Of a stretch of 64,000 nt of DNA, positions 34,824-43,184 are shown piece after piece (position 1 is the first letter of the stretch; each line of letters starts with the position of its first letter). The DNA comes from Streptomyces diacarni (lineage in GTDB: Bacteria; Actinomycetota; Actinomycetes; Streptomycetales; Streptomycetaceae): the NCBI RefSeq assembly GCF_003323715.1, contig NZ_QOIN01000047.1, positions 62,001 to 126,000 of the forward strand, given 5' to 3'. The position numbers and the translations under genes are program-made. The notes under the pieces are model-generated. The model did no database searches, was not told the origin of the DNA, and was given only the letters and a program-made list of their open reading frames with translations.

Positions 34824-35045
34824 GGGGGCGGAGCCCCTTGGCGGGGGTTCCTAGGGGGGCGGAGCCCCCGTAGCGGGGGGCCTTTGGGGGGCGGAGCCGC
34901 CCCAAAGCCTCCCCGGCGAGGGGCCGGGGGTCTGGGGGGCGGAGCCCCCCAGACAGAGATCAGCAACATCGGGGGTGGGCTGGCCCCACTGGTAAAGGGG
35001 GAGGTATGGGGGGCCCACCCCAGGGGGGCGATGGGGCGGAGCCCC
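34824..35045. repeat. Array of GGGGCGGAGCCCC palindromes (inverted copy of the array near 26.4 kb)
   Basis: In a 415-nt gap with no supportable gene, five hairpins share the core GGGGCGGAGCCCC: at 34824, 34854, 34882 (CTTTGGGG...CCCCAAAG flanks), 34931 (TCTGGGGGGC-GGA-GCCCCCCAGA) and 35033. The 34885-34960 block matches the reverse complement of 26346-26425. Such GC-rich dispersed palindromes look like a REP-type family. Confidence 0.8.
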
Positions 35046-35072
35046 GAGGGGTGTGGCGGCTACCCTCGTGGG

Positions 35073-35510
35073 ATGTCGCTCTACGCCGCCTACGCCGGCA
35101 ACCTCGACGCCCGCCTGATGTCCCGCCGCGCCCCCCACTCCCCCCTCCGCAGCACCGGATGGATGACCGACTGGCGGCTGACGTTCGGCGGGGAGCACAT
35201 GGGGTGGGAGGGCGCGCTGGCCACCCTCGTGGAGGCGCCGCGGTCGCAGCTGTTCGTCGCGTTGTACGACATCGCTCCGATGGACGAGGACTCGATGGAC
35301 CGCTGGGAGGGCGTCGGGCTCGACATATACCGGCGGATGCGGGTGCGGGTGCACACACTGGACGGTGAGGAGCCGGCGTGGTGCTACGTGCTCAACGGGT
35401 ACGAGGGGGGTCTGCCCTCGGCTCGCTATCTGGGCGACATCGCGGATGCGGCGGAGTCCGCGGGTGCGCCGCACGACTATGTGATGGAGCTGCGTAAGCG
35501 CCCCTGCTAA
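35073..35510 (+). CDS. Gamma-glutamylcyclotransferase-like protein
   Basis: A 145-aa protein with the N-terminal YAAYAGNLDARLM motif that stands in place of the YAYGSN substrate loop of gamma-glutamylcyclotransferases, a catalytic-type Glu in DRWEGVGLD near residue 80, and the YVLNGYEGGLPSARYLGDI C-terminal part. The fold is BtrG/GGCT-like; the substrate is unknown. A TACCCT hexamer ends 6 nt before the ATG and there is no ribosome-binding site, so it is probably leaderless. Confidence 0.82.
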   Translation: MSLYAAYAGNLDARLMSRRAPHSPLRSTGWMTDWRLTFGGEHMGWEGALATLVEAPRSQLFVALYDIAPMDEDSMDRWEGVGLDIYRRMRVRVHTLDGEEPAWCYVLNGYEGGLPSARYLGDIADAAESAGAPHDYVMELRKRPC

Positions 35511-35650
35511 GGACCGGGCGCATGGGATCCCTGCTAGGGACCGGGCGCACGGGCCAGGTGGGGGCTGGGCTCGCAGGGCACGGAACGTACACACGAGAGG
35601 CGGCTCGGCACGGACTCGTCCGTGTGTTCGTCCGGAGTTGCGTCCCACGT

Positions 35651-35662
35651 CTACGCGCGTAG
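35651..35662. promoter_or_regulatory. 12-bp palindrome upstream of the PNP gene
   Basis: CTACGCGCGTAG, a perfect dyad, lies just upstream of a TACCCT -10-like hexamer (35675-35680). The identical 12-mer precedes deoC at 48778. Position and sharing suggest an operator for nucleoside catabolism. Confidence 0.7.
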
Positions 35663-35686
35663 GCGAGAAGGGGCTACCCTCGTCGC

Positions 35687-36508
35687 GTGAACGCTTCAGC
35701 CACTACGCACATCCCCGACGACCCCTACCGCACCGCCGACGAGGCCGCGGCCAAGCTGCGGGCCCTGACCGGCGAGGAGAGCCACGACGTGGCCCTCGTC
35801 ATGGGCTCGGGCTGGGTGCCCGCGGCCGACGCGCTCGGGGTCCCCGACCACGAACTGGCCGTCACCGAGCTGCCCGGCTTCCCGCCGCCGACCGCCGCGG
35901 GGCACGCGGGCAAGATCCGCTCCCACACGGTGGGCGGCAAGCGCGCGCTCGTCTTCCTCGGCCGTACGCACGCGTACGAGGGCCGCGGTGTCGCGGCCGT
36001 CGCGCACGGGGTGCGCACGGCCGTGGCGGCGGGCTGCAAGACCATCATCCTGACCAACGGATGCGGCGGCCTGCGCGAGGGCATGCGCCCCGGCCAGCCG
36101 GTGCTCATCAGCGACCACATCAACCTGACCGCCGCCTCCCCCATCGTCGGCGCCAACTTCGTCGACCTCACCGACCTGTACTCGCCGCGGCTGCGCGCGC
36201 TGTGCCAGGAGATCGACCCGACGCTGGAAGAGGGCGTCTACGTCCAGTTCCCCGGGCCGCACTACGAGACGCCCGCGGAGATCGGTTTCGTCCGCACCAT
36301 CGGCGGTGACCTGGTGGGCATGTCCACCGTCCTGGAGGCCATCGCGGCGCGGGAGGCGGGCGCCGAGGTGCTCGGTGTCTCCCTCGTCACCAACCTCGCG
36401 GCGGGCATGACCGGCGAGCCCCTCAACCACGAGGAGGTCCTGCAGGCGGGCCGCGACTCGGCCTCCCGGATGGGCACGCTGCTGGCCCAGGTGCTCCAGC
36501 GGCTCTGA
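35687..36508 (+). CDS. deoD: Purine-nucleoside phosphorylase (trimeric type)
   Basis: Splits purine (deoxy)nucleosides with phosphate into base and (deoxy)ribose 1-phosphate. The 273-aa protein has the phosphate loop [11 protein letters not shown] near residue 40, [11 protein letters not shown] near residue 125, the purine-site [13 protein letters not shown] near residue 190 and [11 protein letters not shown]. This is the mammalian-like trimeric class. The GTG follows a TACCCT hexamer by 6 nt, so the transcript is probably leaderless. The phosphosugar mutase encoded next could convert the pentose 1-phosphate, and DeoC would then split deoxyribose 5-phosphate. Confidence 0.93.
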   Translation: MNASATTHIPDDPYRTADEAAAKLRALTGEESHDVALVMGSGWVPAADALGVPDHELAVTELPGFPPPTAAGHAGKIRSHTVGGKRALVFLGRTHAYEGRGVAAVAHGVRTAVAAGCKTIILTNGCGGLREGMRPGQPVLISDHINLTAASPIVGANFVDLTDLYSPRLRALCQEIDPTLEEGVYVQFPGPHYETPAEIGFVRTIGGDLVGMSTVLEAIAAREAGAEVLGVSLVTNLAAGMTGEPLNHEEVLQAGRDSASRMGTLLAQVLQRL

Positions 36509-36605
36509 CACCGCGCCCGCGGTCTCCGGCTCTCCGCCGTGAGAGCTTCCCACCTCGGGACCCCCACCACGGGGACTCCCCTTCCCGAAAGGCAGGACGG
36601 ACACG

Positions 36606-38330
36606 ATGAGCGACGCCCGGCGGGATGACGCACGGGCCCGGGACTCCGACGAGGCGCTGCTCGCCCGGGCCCGCGACTGGCTGGCCGAGGACCCCGACCC
36701 GCAGACGCGGCAGGTGCTGGCCGGGCTCGTCGAAGCGCGGGCGGTGGAGGAACTGCGGGAGAGGTTCTCGGGCACTCTCCAGTTCGGCACGGCGGGCCTG
36801 CGCGGTGAGCTGGGCGCGGGACCGATGCGGATGAACCGCTCCGTCGTGATCCGCGCGGCCGCCGGAATCGCCGCCCACCTGCGGGAGCGGCAGGGCGAGG
36901 GGGGCGGTCAGCCGCTGGTGGTCGTCGGCTACGACGCGCGCTACAAGAGCGCCGACTTCGCCCGCGACACGGCCGCCGTGATGGTCGGCGCGGGGCTGCG
37001 CGCGGCGGTGCTGCCGTCGCCGCTGCCCACGCCGGTGCTGGCCTTCGCGGTGCGGCACCTGGGCGCGGCCGCCGGGATCATGGTCACGGCCAGCCACAAT
37101 CCGCCCCGCGACAACGGCTACAAGGTCTACCTGGGCGACGGGTTGCAGATCGTGCCGCCCGCCGACGGGCAGATCGCGGACGAGATCGCCGCCGTCGGCC
37201 CGCTCGCCGGTGTGCCCCGCGCGGAATCCGGCTGGCAGGTGCTGGGCGGCGAGGTGCTCGACGCCTACCTGGCGCGTTCGGGTGCCGTCTTGACCGAGGG
37301 GTCGCCGCGCGAGGTGCGGGTGGTGCACACGGCGATGCACGGTGTGGGGCACGAGACGGCGCGGCTGGCGTTCGAGCGGGCGGGTTTCCCCTCGCCGGTG
37401 CCGGTCGCCGAGCAAGCCGAGCCCGACCCGGACTTCTCCACGGTCGCGTTCCCCAATCCGGAGGAACCCGGCGCGATGGAGCGCGCGTACGCGACCGCGC
37501 GTGCCTGGGAGGCCGAGCACGGCGAGCGCCCCGACGTGATCATCGCCAACGATCCGGACGCCGACCGCTGCGGCGTCGCCGTGCCCGACGCGGCGGCCGA
37601 GGACGGCTGGCGGATGCTGCGCGGCGACCAGGTGGGCGCACTGCTGGCCACCCATCTGATCCACAAGCACGCCAAGGGCACGTTCGCGACGACGATCGTC
37701 TCCTCCTCGCTGTTGGAGCGCATCGCCGAGTCCGCAGGGCTGCCGTACGCCCAGACGCTGACCGGGTTCAAGTGGCTGGCCCGCGTCGACGGGCTGCGCT
37801 ACGGCTACGAGGAGGCGCTGGGCTACTGCGTCGATCCGGAGGGCGTCCGCGACAAGGACGGGATCACGGCGGCGCTGCTGGTCGCCGAGCTGGCCGCCGA
37901 GCTGAGGCAGGCGGGGCGCACGCTGGGCGAGCTGCTGGACGACCTCGACGTCGAGTACGGCGTCCACGCCACCGACCAGCTCTCCGTGCGGGTGTCCGAC
38001 CTGTCGCTGATCGGCGCGGCGATGGAGCGGCTGCGCGCCGAGCCGCCGACGGCGCTGGGCGGGCTCGGGGTCGCCCGTACGGACGACCTCACCCAGGGCA
38101 CCGCGTCGCTGCCGCCGACGGACGGGCTGCGCTATTCGCTGGCAGGCGCCGACGGGGTCGGCGGCGGCCGCGTGGTGGTGCGGCCGAGCGGCACCGAGCC
38201 CAAGCTCAAGTGCTATCTGGAGGTCGTCGTCCCGGTGGGTGACGCCGCCGATCTGGCCTCGGCGCGTGAGCGTGGCGCGGCGGTGCTGGCCCGCTTCAAG
38301 GACGACCTGAGGCGGGCGACGGGGCTGTAG
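36606..38330 (+). CDS. Phosphohexomutase / phosphopentomutase-like phosphosugar mutase
   Basis: A 574-aa alpha-D-phosphohexomutase superfamily enzyme with four domains: the FGTAGLRGELGAGPMRMN sugar loop near residue 58, the phosphoserine loop ITASHNP equivalent (VTASHNPPRDNGYKVY, Ser about 161), the metal loop ANDPDADRCGV near residue 317, the sugar loop GYEEALGYCV, and the RPSGTEPKLKCYLE phosphate site at the C-terminus. The length fits the PGM2/phosphopentomutase group, which acts on ribose- and deoxyribose 1-phosphate as well as hexoses. Located after PNP, it may link nucleoside breakdown to central metabolism. Confidence 0.92.
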   Translation: MSDARRDDARARDSDEALLARARDWLAEDPDPQTRQVLAGLVEARAVEELRERFSGTLQFGTAGLRGELGAGPMRMNRSVVIRAAAGIAAHLRERQGEGGGQPLVVVGYDARYKSADFARDTAAVMVGAGLRAAVLPSPLPTPVLAFAVRHLGAAAGIMVTASHNPPRDNGYKVYLGDGLQIVPPADGQIADEIAAVGPLAGVPRAESGWQVLGGEVLDAYLARSGAVLTEGSPREVRVVHTAMHGVGHETARLAFERAGFPSPVPVAEQAEPDPDFSTVAFPNPEEPGAMERAYATARAWEAEHGERPDVIIANDPDADRCGVAVPDAAAEDGWRMLRGDQVGALLATHLIHKHAKGTFATTIVSSSLLERIAESAGLPYAQTLTGFKWLARVDGLRYGYEEALGYCVDPEGVRDKDGITAALLVAELAAELRQAGRTLGELLDDLDVEYGVHATDQLSVRVSDLSLIGAAMERLRAEPPTALGGLGVARTDDLTQGTASLPPTDGLRYSLAGADGVGGGRVVVRPSGTEPKLKCYLEVVVPVGDAADLASARERGAAVLARFKDDLRRATGL

Positions 38331-38361
38331 CGGCGTAGCCGGGCAGGGGTGTCGGCGGCTG

Positions 38362-38397
38362 TTCCGGTGTGGCGCGTACCTCCGCACCACACCGGAA
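38362..38397. terminator. 11-bp hairpin after the phosphosugar mutase gene
   Basis: TTCCGGTGTGG pairs exactly with CCACACCGGAA around a 14-nt loop and is followed by TAGTCGCCTTCTTG. It is 32 nt after the mutase stop and is either its terminator or an operator of the following acetyltransferase gene. Confidence 0.6.
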
Positions 38398-38474
38398 TAG
38401 TCGCCTTCTTGTTCGAGTTCGGGTGGAAGGGACGCGTCGTCCCCACGACCACCACGAACGGAGGAGCCCGGCCG

Positions 38475-39362
38475 ATGTGGCACGGCGATCAGCTGGACCT
38501 CGACGCCTACCTGGCGCGGCTGGGGTACGCGGGGCGGCGCACCCCCACCCTGGGCACGCTGCGCGCGCTGCACCGGGCCCATGTGCTGACGGTGCGCTGG
38601 GGCAACCTGGACTGCCTGCTGCACGGCGATGTCCCGCTCGACCTGGGCACCGTCCAGGACAAGCTGGTGCGCCGCGGCCAGGGCGGCTACTGCTTCGAGC
38701 ACACCGTGCTCTACGCGGCGGCACTGGAGCGGCTCGGGTTCACCTTCACCGCCGTCTCGGGCCGCCCCCGCATGGGCGCGGACAGGATCCGCCCCGCGAC
38801 GCACGCGATGGTGCTGGTCACCGTCGAGGGGCGCCGCTGGCTGAGCGACATCGGTTTCGGCACCAGCCCACTGGATGTCATCGAACTGGTGGACGGCAAC
38901 GAGCCGGCCATCGAGGGGCGCAGGTTCTGGCTGCGGCACACCGAGGTCACCCCGGGAGCCGAGGGCTGGATGCTGCACCAACAAGACGCCGACGGCGGCT
39001 GGATGGCGCGCCACACCTTCACCGAGAACCCGCAGTACCCGGCCGACTTCGCGCTCGGCAACCACTTCATCGCCACCAGCTCCCACTCCCCCTTCAACCG
39101 CCGCCCCTTCCTCCAGCGGGTACGCCCCGACCGCACCGACCAGCTCGACGGCCTCACCTGGACGACCACCGCCGCCACCGGCCTGGCCCCCGAAGAGGAA
39201 CGCACCGTCGAACCCTCCGAGCTGCCCGAGCTGTTCGCCGGCCCCTTCGGCATCGACCTGTCCGAGGAGGACGCCCGGCTGCTGGTCGACCACGTCGAAC
39301 GGGGCACACACGGCGCACACGGCCGACGGCCCGCGGGCCCCGGACGAGGGCGCGTCCGCTAG
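38475..39362 (+). CDS. nat: Arylamine N-acetyltransferase
   Basis: A 295-aa acetyl-CoA-dependent N-acetyltransferase with the Cys-His-Asp triad in RGQGGYCFEHT (Cys about 76), ATHAMVLV (His about 114) and WLSDIGFG (Asp about 129). It acetylates arylamines or acts like amide synthases in secondary metabolism. GGAGGAG lies about 10 nt before the ATG; an open frame continues upstream without similarity. The last 40 residues after the conserved domain are low complexity. Its stop overlaps the stop of the convergent epimerase gene by 4 nt. Confidence 0.92.
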   Translation: MWHGDQLDLDAYLARLGYAGRRTPTLGTLRALHRAHVLTVRWGNLDCLLHGDVPLDLGTVQDKLVRRGQGGYCFEHTVLYAAALERLGFTFTAVSGRPRMGADRIRPATHAMVLVTVEGRRWLSDIGFGTSPLDVIELVDGNEPAIEGRRFWLRHTEVTPGAEGWMLHQQDADGGWMARHTFTENPQYPADFALGNHFIATSSHSPFNRRPFLQRVRPDRTDQLDGLTWTTTAATGLAPEEERTVEPSELPELFAGPFGIDLSEEDARLLVDHVERGTHGAHGRRPAGPGRGRVR

Positions 39363-40288
39363 CCGGCCCGAGGACGGTCCTGGCCGAGATCTTGGGCGTA
39401 GTCGGTCAGGGTGCGCTGGGCCGTCCAGCCCTGGCGGCGGGCCCTGGTGACGTCCAGGACGACGCCGCGCGCCAACTGTGCGACGGCGTAGCGGGTCAGC
39501 GGCGGCTCGGCGAGGGGACGCCGCCGCGCCAGCCGCTCGGCGGCCGTCGCCGCCGCGCGGGCGAACGCCGCCGGAAGGTGCCCCACACGGGCGTGCACCC
39601 CGTGGGCGGCCAGGACCGTGCGGACCGCCTCGTCCCTGCTGTAGGGGACCGGGTCCGCGATGTTGTAGGCGCCCGCCGGCCAACCGGCGGCGGCCAGGCA
39701 GGCGTCGGCCAGGTTCTCCACAGCCGTCAGGCTCAGCTGCACGTCGCGGCCGGGCAGCAGCAACAGGCCGCGCCGCACGCGCCCCAGCAGCCGCGGCACC
39801 AGGTGCGGGTCCCCCACGCCGTACACCGCGCGGGGCCGCAGCACCACCGCACCGGCGGACAGCGCCAGCGCCTCGCCTTCCGCCTTCGTGCGCCCGTAGG
39901 CGTTCAGCTGGGCGCCCACCGGGTGCTCTTCCCGCAGCCGCGCCCGCTCAGGTCCCGGAGCGTAGACGCTGGCGCTGCTCACCCACACCAGGGGCCGGTC
40001 TGCCGCGGCCCGGAGCAGGGCCGCCGTCCCCGCGACGTTGACGGCGCGCATCGCCGCCTCGCGCGGCGAGCCCGGCACGGGGTCGCCCACGGCGGCCGCG
40101 CAGTGCACCACCGTGTCGGCCCCGCCCAGGTCCGGGGGGCGGCCCAGCGCCGCGTCCCAGTGGACGTGACGGCCGACGGGCCCGGGGCGCCGGCCCACGC
40201 ACACCACCTCGGCGCCCTGTGCGGCCGCGGCCCTGGCGACGTGGCTGCCGCAGAAGCCGCTCGCTCCGGTGACGGCGATCGTGGTCAC
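39359..40288 (-). CDS. NAD-dependent epimerase/3beta-HSD-family dehydrogenase, OleD-like
   Basis: A 309-aa extended short-chain dehydrogenase with Rossmann motif VTGASGFCGSHVA at the N-terminus, VVHCAAAVGD, VSSASVYAPG (Ser about 114) and the catalytic YGRTK motif (Tyr about 132, Lys about 136). This 3beta-HSD/epimerase class includes OleD and NltD, which reduce a 2-alkyl-3-ketoacid to the beta-hydroxy acid in olefin and beta-lactone synthesis. It is the last gene of a five-gene coupled operon; its start overlaps the P450 stop in ATGA. A sugar epimerase role remains possible because a glycosyltransferase is in the operon. Confidence 0.82.
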   Translation of the reverse strand: MTTIAVTGASGFCGSHVARAAAAQGAEVVCVGRRPGPVGRHVHWDAALGRPPDLGGADTVVHCAAAVGDPVPGSPREAAMRAVNVAGTAALLRAAADRPLVWVSSASVYAPGPERARLREEHPVGAQLNAYGRTKAEGEALALSAGAVVLRPRAVYGVGDPHLVPRLLGRVRRGLLLLPGRDVQLSLTAVENLADACLAAAGWPAGAYNIADPVPYSRDEAVRTVLAAHGVHARVGHLPAAFARAAATAAERLARRRPLAEPPLTRYAVAQLARGVVLDVTRARRQGWTAQRTLTDYAQDLGQDRPRAG

Positions 40289-41694
40289 GGTTCCTCCCCT
40301 GTCAGGCGGGTGGTGCGGTGCTCAGACGGCGGCCCCCAGCCGTGCCCCGGCGGCCCCGGGGCGTACTGCGACGCCGTGCCGCGCCTCCCCTCGGGCACCG
40401 TGCCGCGTCTCCCTCCGGGCGTGGTGCCGGTGCGCGGGTCCGCGCGGACGGTGAGCGTGCGCCAGGCGGGGAGGGCCGCTCGGCGGTCGGTGCGGGCGCG
40501 GACGACGGCGGGGCGGTACGGGGCCAGTGCGGCCAGCAGGTCGGCGAGCTGTGCCCGCGCCAGCCGCGCCCCCGGGCACGCGTGCGGGCCCGCCCCGAAG
40601 ACGAGGTGCGCCACGGCGGCCGGGGCCGGAGCGGCGCCGCACGGCGCGTCGCGGTGGGCGCGGACCGCGTGCCGCGCCACCAGGACCAGCCGGTCGCCGC
40701 CCCGTACCGGGCGGCCCCCCAGCGTCCCCGGCGCTGCCGCCACCCGCGGCAGCAGCGGCGAGGGCGCCGTCACCCGCAGCAGTTCGCCGACGAGCGCGTC
40801 CCGCGTGCGCCGGTCACCGGCCTGCTCCCACAGCCCGGCGTCCGCGCACCAGGCGGCGGCCCTGGGCAGCGCGGCGACCGTCGTGGTGACGGCGGCGACC
40901 GCCACCATGGCGCGCAGCCCGTCGCCGGTGCGCCCGTGCGGCTCGGAAGGGTCCGCCGCGCACCGGCCGGACCCCGCGGTGCCCGGCGGACCGGGCAGTG
41001 CGCGGTCCTGTGCCAGCAGGGTCTCCAGCCGTGCGGTGGCGCGGGCGGCGGCCCGTGCCGCGCCGGGGCGGCGGGGACCCGGCAGGTGGTCGCGGACGGT
41101 GGCTGCCGCCGCTTCGGCCGCGGCCCGCGCGAGCGCCCCCGGCGCGGCGGCGACGCCCAGCAGCGCGCACACCGTGGCTCCCGCCAGCTCGTGGGCCAAC
41201 GTGGCGAGGTCGGTCTCGCCGCCGGTCGCGAGCGGGGCGAGGTGGCGGGCGATGACCCGCTGCCACACCGGGCGCAGCCGTTCCACGCCCGCGGAGCCGA
41301 GGTCGTCGGCGAGGGTGCGCCGGGTGCCTCTGTGCCCGTTGCCCTCCTGGTCGAAGAGTGCGCCTTCGCCCGCGTGTGCGCGTACGGCGCCGCCCGTCGT
41401 CCCGGCAGCCGTGCGGTCCAGCGGCAGCCGGGTGAGGGCGTGGCGGTAGGCGTCCGCGTCGTGCACCAGCACGGTGCGGCCCAGCCGGACGACGGGGCGG
41501 CGGCGGGCGGCGGCGAGCAGGGCGAACAGCAGCGGGTGCGCGTGGCTGTAGACCCGCCGGTCCCGGCGCCGCGCTGCCCGCACGCCGGATGGCCGGGCGG
41601 CCCTGGCCGGTGTGCCGGGGCGGGGCCTGGTGCGCCGCGAGGGGGCGGGGGTGGTCGCGTGTGTGCCTGGCACCGTGGTCTGCCGCCGCCTCAT
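40285..41694 (-). CDS. Cytochrome P450
   Basis: A 469-aa P450. The heme-binding FGAGPHACPGARLARAQL (Cys about 373) and the ExxR motif (GELLRVT) are present. The I-helix region reads VAVAAVTTTVAALP, so the usual AG-acid-T oxygen-activation motif is altered and lacks the acidic residue, an oddity that could mean unusual chemistry. About 45 basic low-complexity residues precede the domain and about 50 follow it. No ferredoxin gene is adjacent. The start and stop overlap its neighbours by 4 nt each, so it is translated with the operon. Confidence 0.87.
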   Translation of the reverse strand: MRRRQTTVPGTHATTPAPSRRTRPRPGTPARAARPSGVRAARRRDRRVYSHAHPLLFALLAAARRRPVVRLGRTVLVHDADAYRHALTRLPLDRTAAGTTGGAVRAHAGEGALFDQEGNGHRGTRRTLADDLGSAGVERLRPVWQRVIARHLAPLATGGETDLATLAHELAGATVCALLGVAAAPGALARAAAEAAAATVRDHLPGPRRPGAARAAARATARLETLLAQDRALPGPPGTAGSGRCAADPSEPHGRTGDGLRAMVAVAAVTTTVAALPRAAAWCADAGLWEQAGDRRTRDALVGELLRVTAPSPLLPRVAAAPGTLGGRPVRGGDRLVLVARHAVRAHRDAPCGAAPAPAAVAHLVFGAGPHACPGARLARAQLADLLAALAPYRPAVVRARTDRRAALPAWRTLTVRADPRTGTTPGGRRGTVPEGRRGTASQYAPGPPGHGWGPPSEHRTTRLTGEEP

Positions 41695-43184
41695 CGGGTG
41701 GCCGGCCGGCGGTGGCGCCCCGCGGCCAGCAGCGCGGTCGCCGCACGGTCGGGTTTGCGTGACCGTCCGCTCAGGGGGATGTCGGCGAGCAGCACGCCGT
41801 CGGGGCGGGCCGCGCCCATGCGCCGCAGGGGCTCCCGCAGCGCGGCACGCAGCAGCCGGCGGTCGGCGCCGGGGCTGGGCTGGATGACGGCGACGAGCTG
41901 TTCGTCCCCGTTCCCCACCGGAACCCCCACGAGCAGCGCGAGATCGACACCGGGCACGTGGAGCGCGGGCTCGTACAGCCCCGGGTAGATGTTCTCCGCG
42001 CGCCGCAACACCATGTCCTTCACGCGTCCTTCGAGGACGAGTCGGCCCCGGCCGTCCAGGTGGGCGCGGTCGCCGGTGGCCACCCACGGGTCGGGATCCT
42101 CGCCGAGGTAGCGGTGGCGGGCGCCGGGCCCGGACAGGAAGAGTTCGCCCGTCGGTCCCGTCTCGGCCGTGACGCCGGGCAGCGGAGCGCCCAGCAGGTC
42201 GCCGTCCCCCTCGTACGCCGCCTTGTCGGCCGCTTCGACGGCGGCCGCGGGGAAGAGTTCGGTGAGCGCGTACACGCCCCAGGCCTCGGATGCTCCGGCC
42301 TCCTTCACGCGGCCGAGCAGCGCGGCGCCCGCCGGCGCCGAGCCGGTCCACACCCGCCCGGTGAAGCGGGCGTCCGCCGCGAGGGCGGCCCGCAGCTGCG
42401 GCGGCGTCAGGTAGGTGGCCTGCGGGCGCAGCCGGCGCAACTGCCGGGCCAGCAGGCGGGGCCGGCGGGCCGGCAGGGCGACGGGGGCGCCCGCGGCCAG
42501 GGACGGTACGAGCACGAAGAACGTTCCGCCGAGTACGGGGCTGCCCGCCGACGGGCGCACCAGGTCGGTGACCGTCGCCATCCCGGCGGCCAGGGACGCG
42601 CGGGAGTGGACGACGGCGCGGGGCCGGGAGGTGGTGCCCGAGGTGAAGACGATGACCGCGTCCGCGTCCGCGTCGACGGCGTGGTCCACCGCACGGCGCG
42701 GCGCGGCGAGTGAGCCGGTCTCCAGCGCGGGCGCGCACCGGGGCAGCCGGGGCCCGATCGTGGCGAGCGGGCCGCCCAGCCCGGCGAGGTCGGGCAGGGC
42801 GAGGTGGGCGCGGCGGGCCAGCGGGCCGGCCCATCCTGCGACGGCCTGCGCGGTGGCGTCCGCGAGCACGAGGTCGGGGCGGGCGAGGGCGAGGCGGGCG
42901 CGGAGCACGTCGGGTCCGGCACCGGGGTCGAGCACGGCGGCGCGCAGCCCCAGCCGCCAGGCGGCCAGCAGCACGGCGAGGGCGCGCGGTCCCGGCCGGA
43001 TGGCGACCCCGAGGGTGGCGCCGGGGCCCAGGCCCCTGCGGTGGAGGGCGGCGGCGTAGCGGTCGGCCAGGCCGGTCAGGTCGCCGCGGGTGGCGCGGAC
43101 GCGGACGCCGCCCGCGAGGGTGGTGCCCAGCAGCGCAGGCAGGTGCGGGTCGCGGCGCAGCGCGGTGGCAAGGGTGTCCAGCAT
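41691..43184 (-). CDS. AMP-forming acyl ligase, OleC-like
   Basis: A 497-aa ANL-superfamily enzyme with the ATP loop IVFTSGTTSRPRAVVHSR near residue 180, WGVYALTELFP, ATGDRAHLDGRGRLVLEGRVKDMV and the late Lys in LSGRSRKPDRAA. Such enzymes adenylate carboxylates; the OleC subgroup instead activates a beta-hydroxy acid and closes a beta-lactone. The combination with an OleA-type ketosynthase and an OleD-type dehydrogenase favours that role, but sequence alone cannot exclude an acyl-CoA ligase. Its ATG overlaps the glycosyltransferase stop by one base (TGATG). Confidence 0.82.
   Translation of the reverse strand: MLDTLATALRRDPHLPALLGTTLAGGVRVRATRGDLTGLADRYAAALHRRGLGPGATLGVAIRPGPRALAVLLAAWRLGLRAAVLDPGAGPDVLRARLALARPDLVLADATAQAVAGWAGPLARRAHLALPDLAGLGGPLATIGPRLPRCAPALETGSLAAPRRAVDHAVDADADAVIVFTSGTTSRPRAVVHSRASLAAGMATVTDLVRPSAGSPVLGGTFFVLVPSLAAGAPVALPARRPRLLARQLRRLRPQATYLTPPQLRAALAADARFTGRVWTGSAPAGAALLGRVKEAGASEAWGVYALTELFPAAAVEAADKAAYEGDGDLLGAPLPGVTAETGPTGELFLSGPGARHRYLGEDPDPWVATGDRAHLDGRGRLVLEGRVKDMVLRRAENIYPGLYEPALHVPGVDLALLVGVPVGNGDEQLVAVIQPSPGADRRLLRAALREPLRRMGAARPDGVLLADIPLSGRSRKPDRAATALLAAGRHRRPATR

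Noticed and set aside
36423-39683. A 1086-codon open frame on the minus strand opposite the phosphosugar mutase and acetyltransferase genes
   Set aside because: It is antisense to two genes with complete catalytic motifs, its protein is Arg/Gly/His/Gln-rich with no domain, and third-position GC bias follows the plus-strand frames. High GC removes stop codons by chance.
38369-41449. A 1026-codon plus-strand frame spanning the acetyltransferase, epimerase and P450 genes
   Set aside because: It runs out of frame with one real gene and antisense to two others, and its composition is low-complexity Arg/Pro/Ala.
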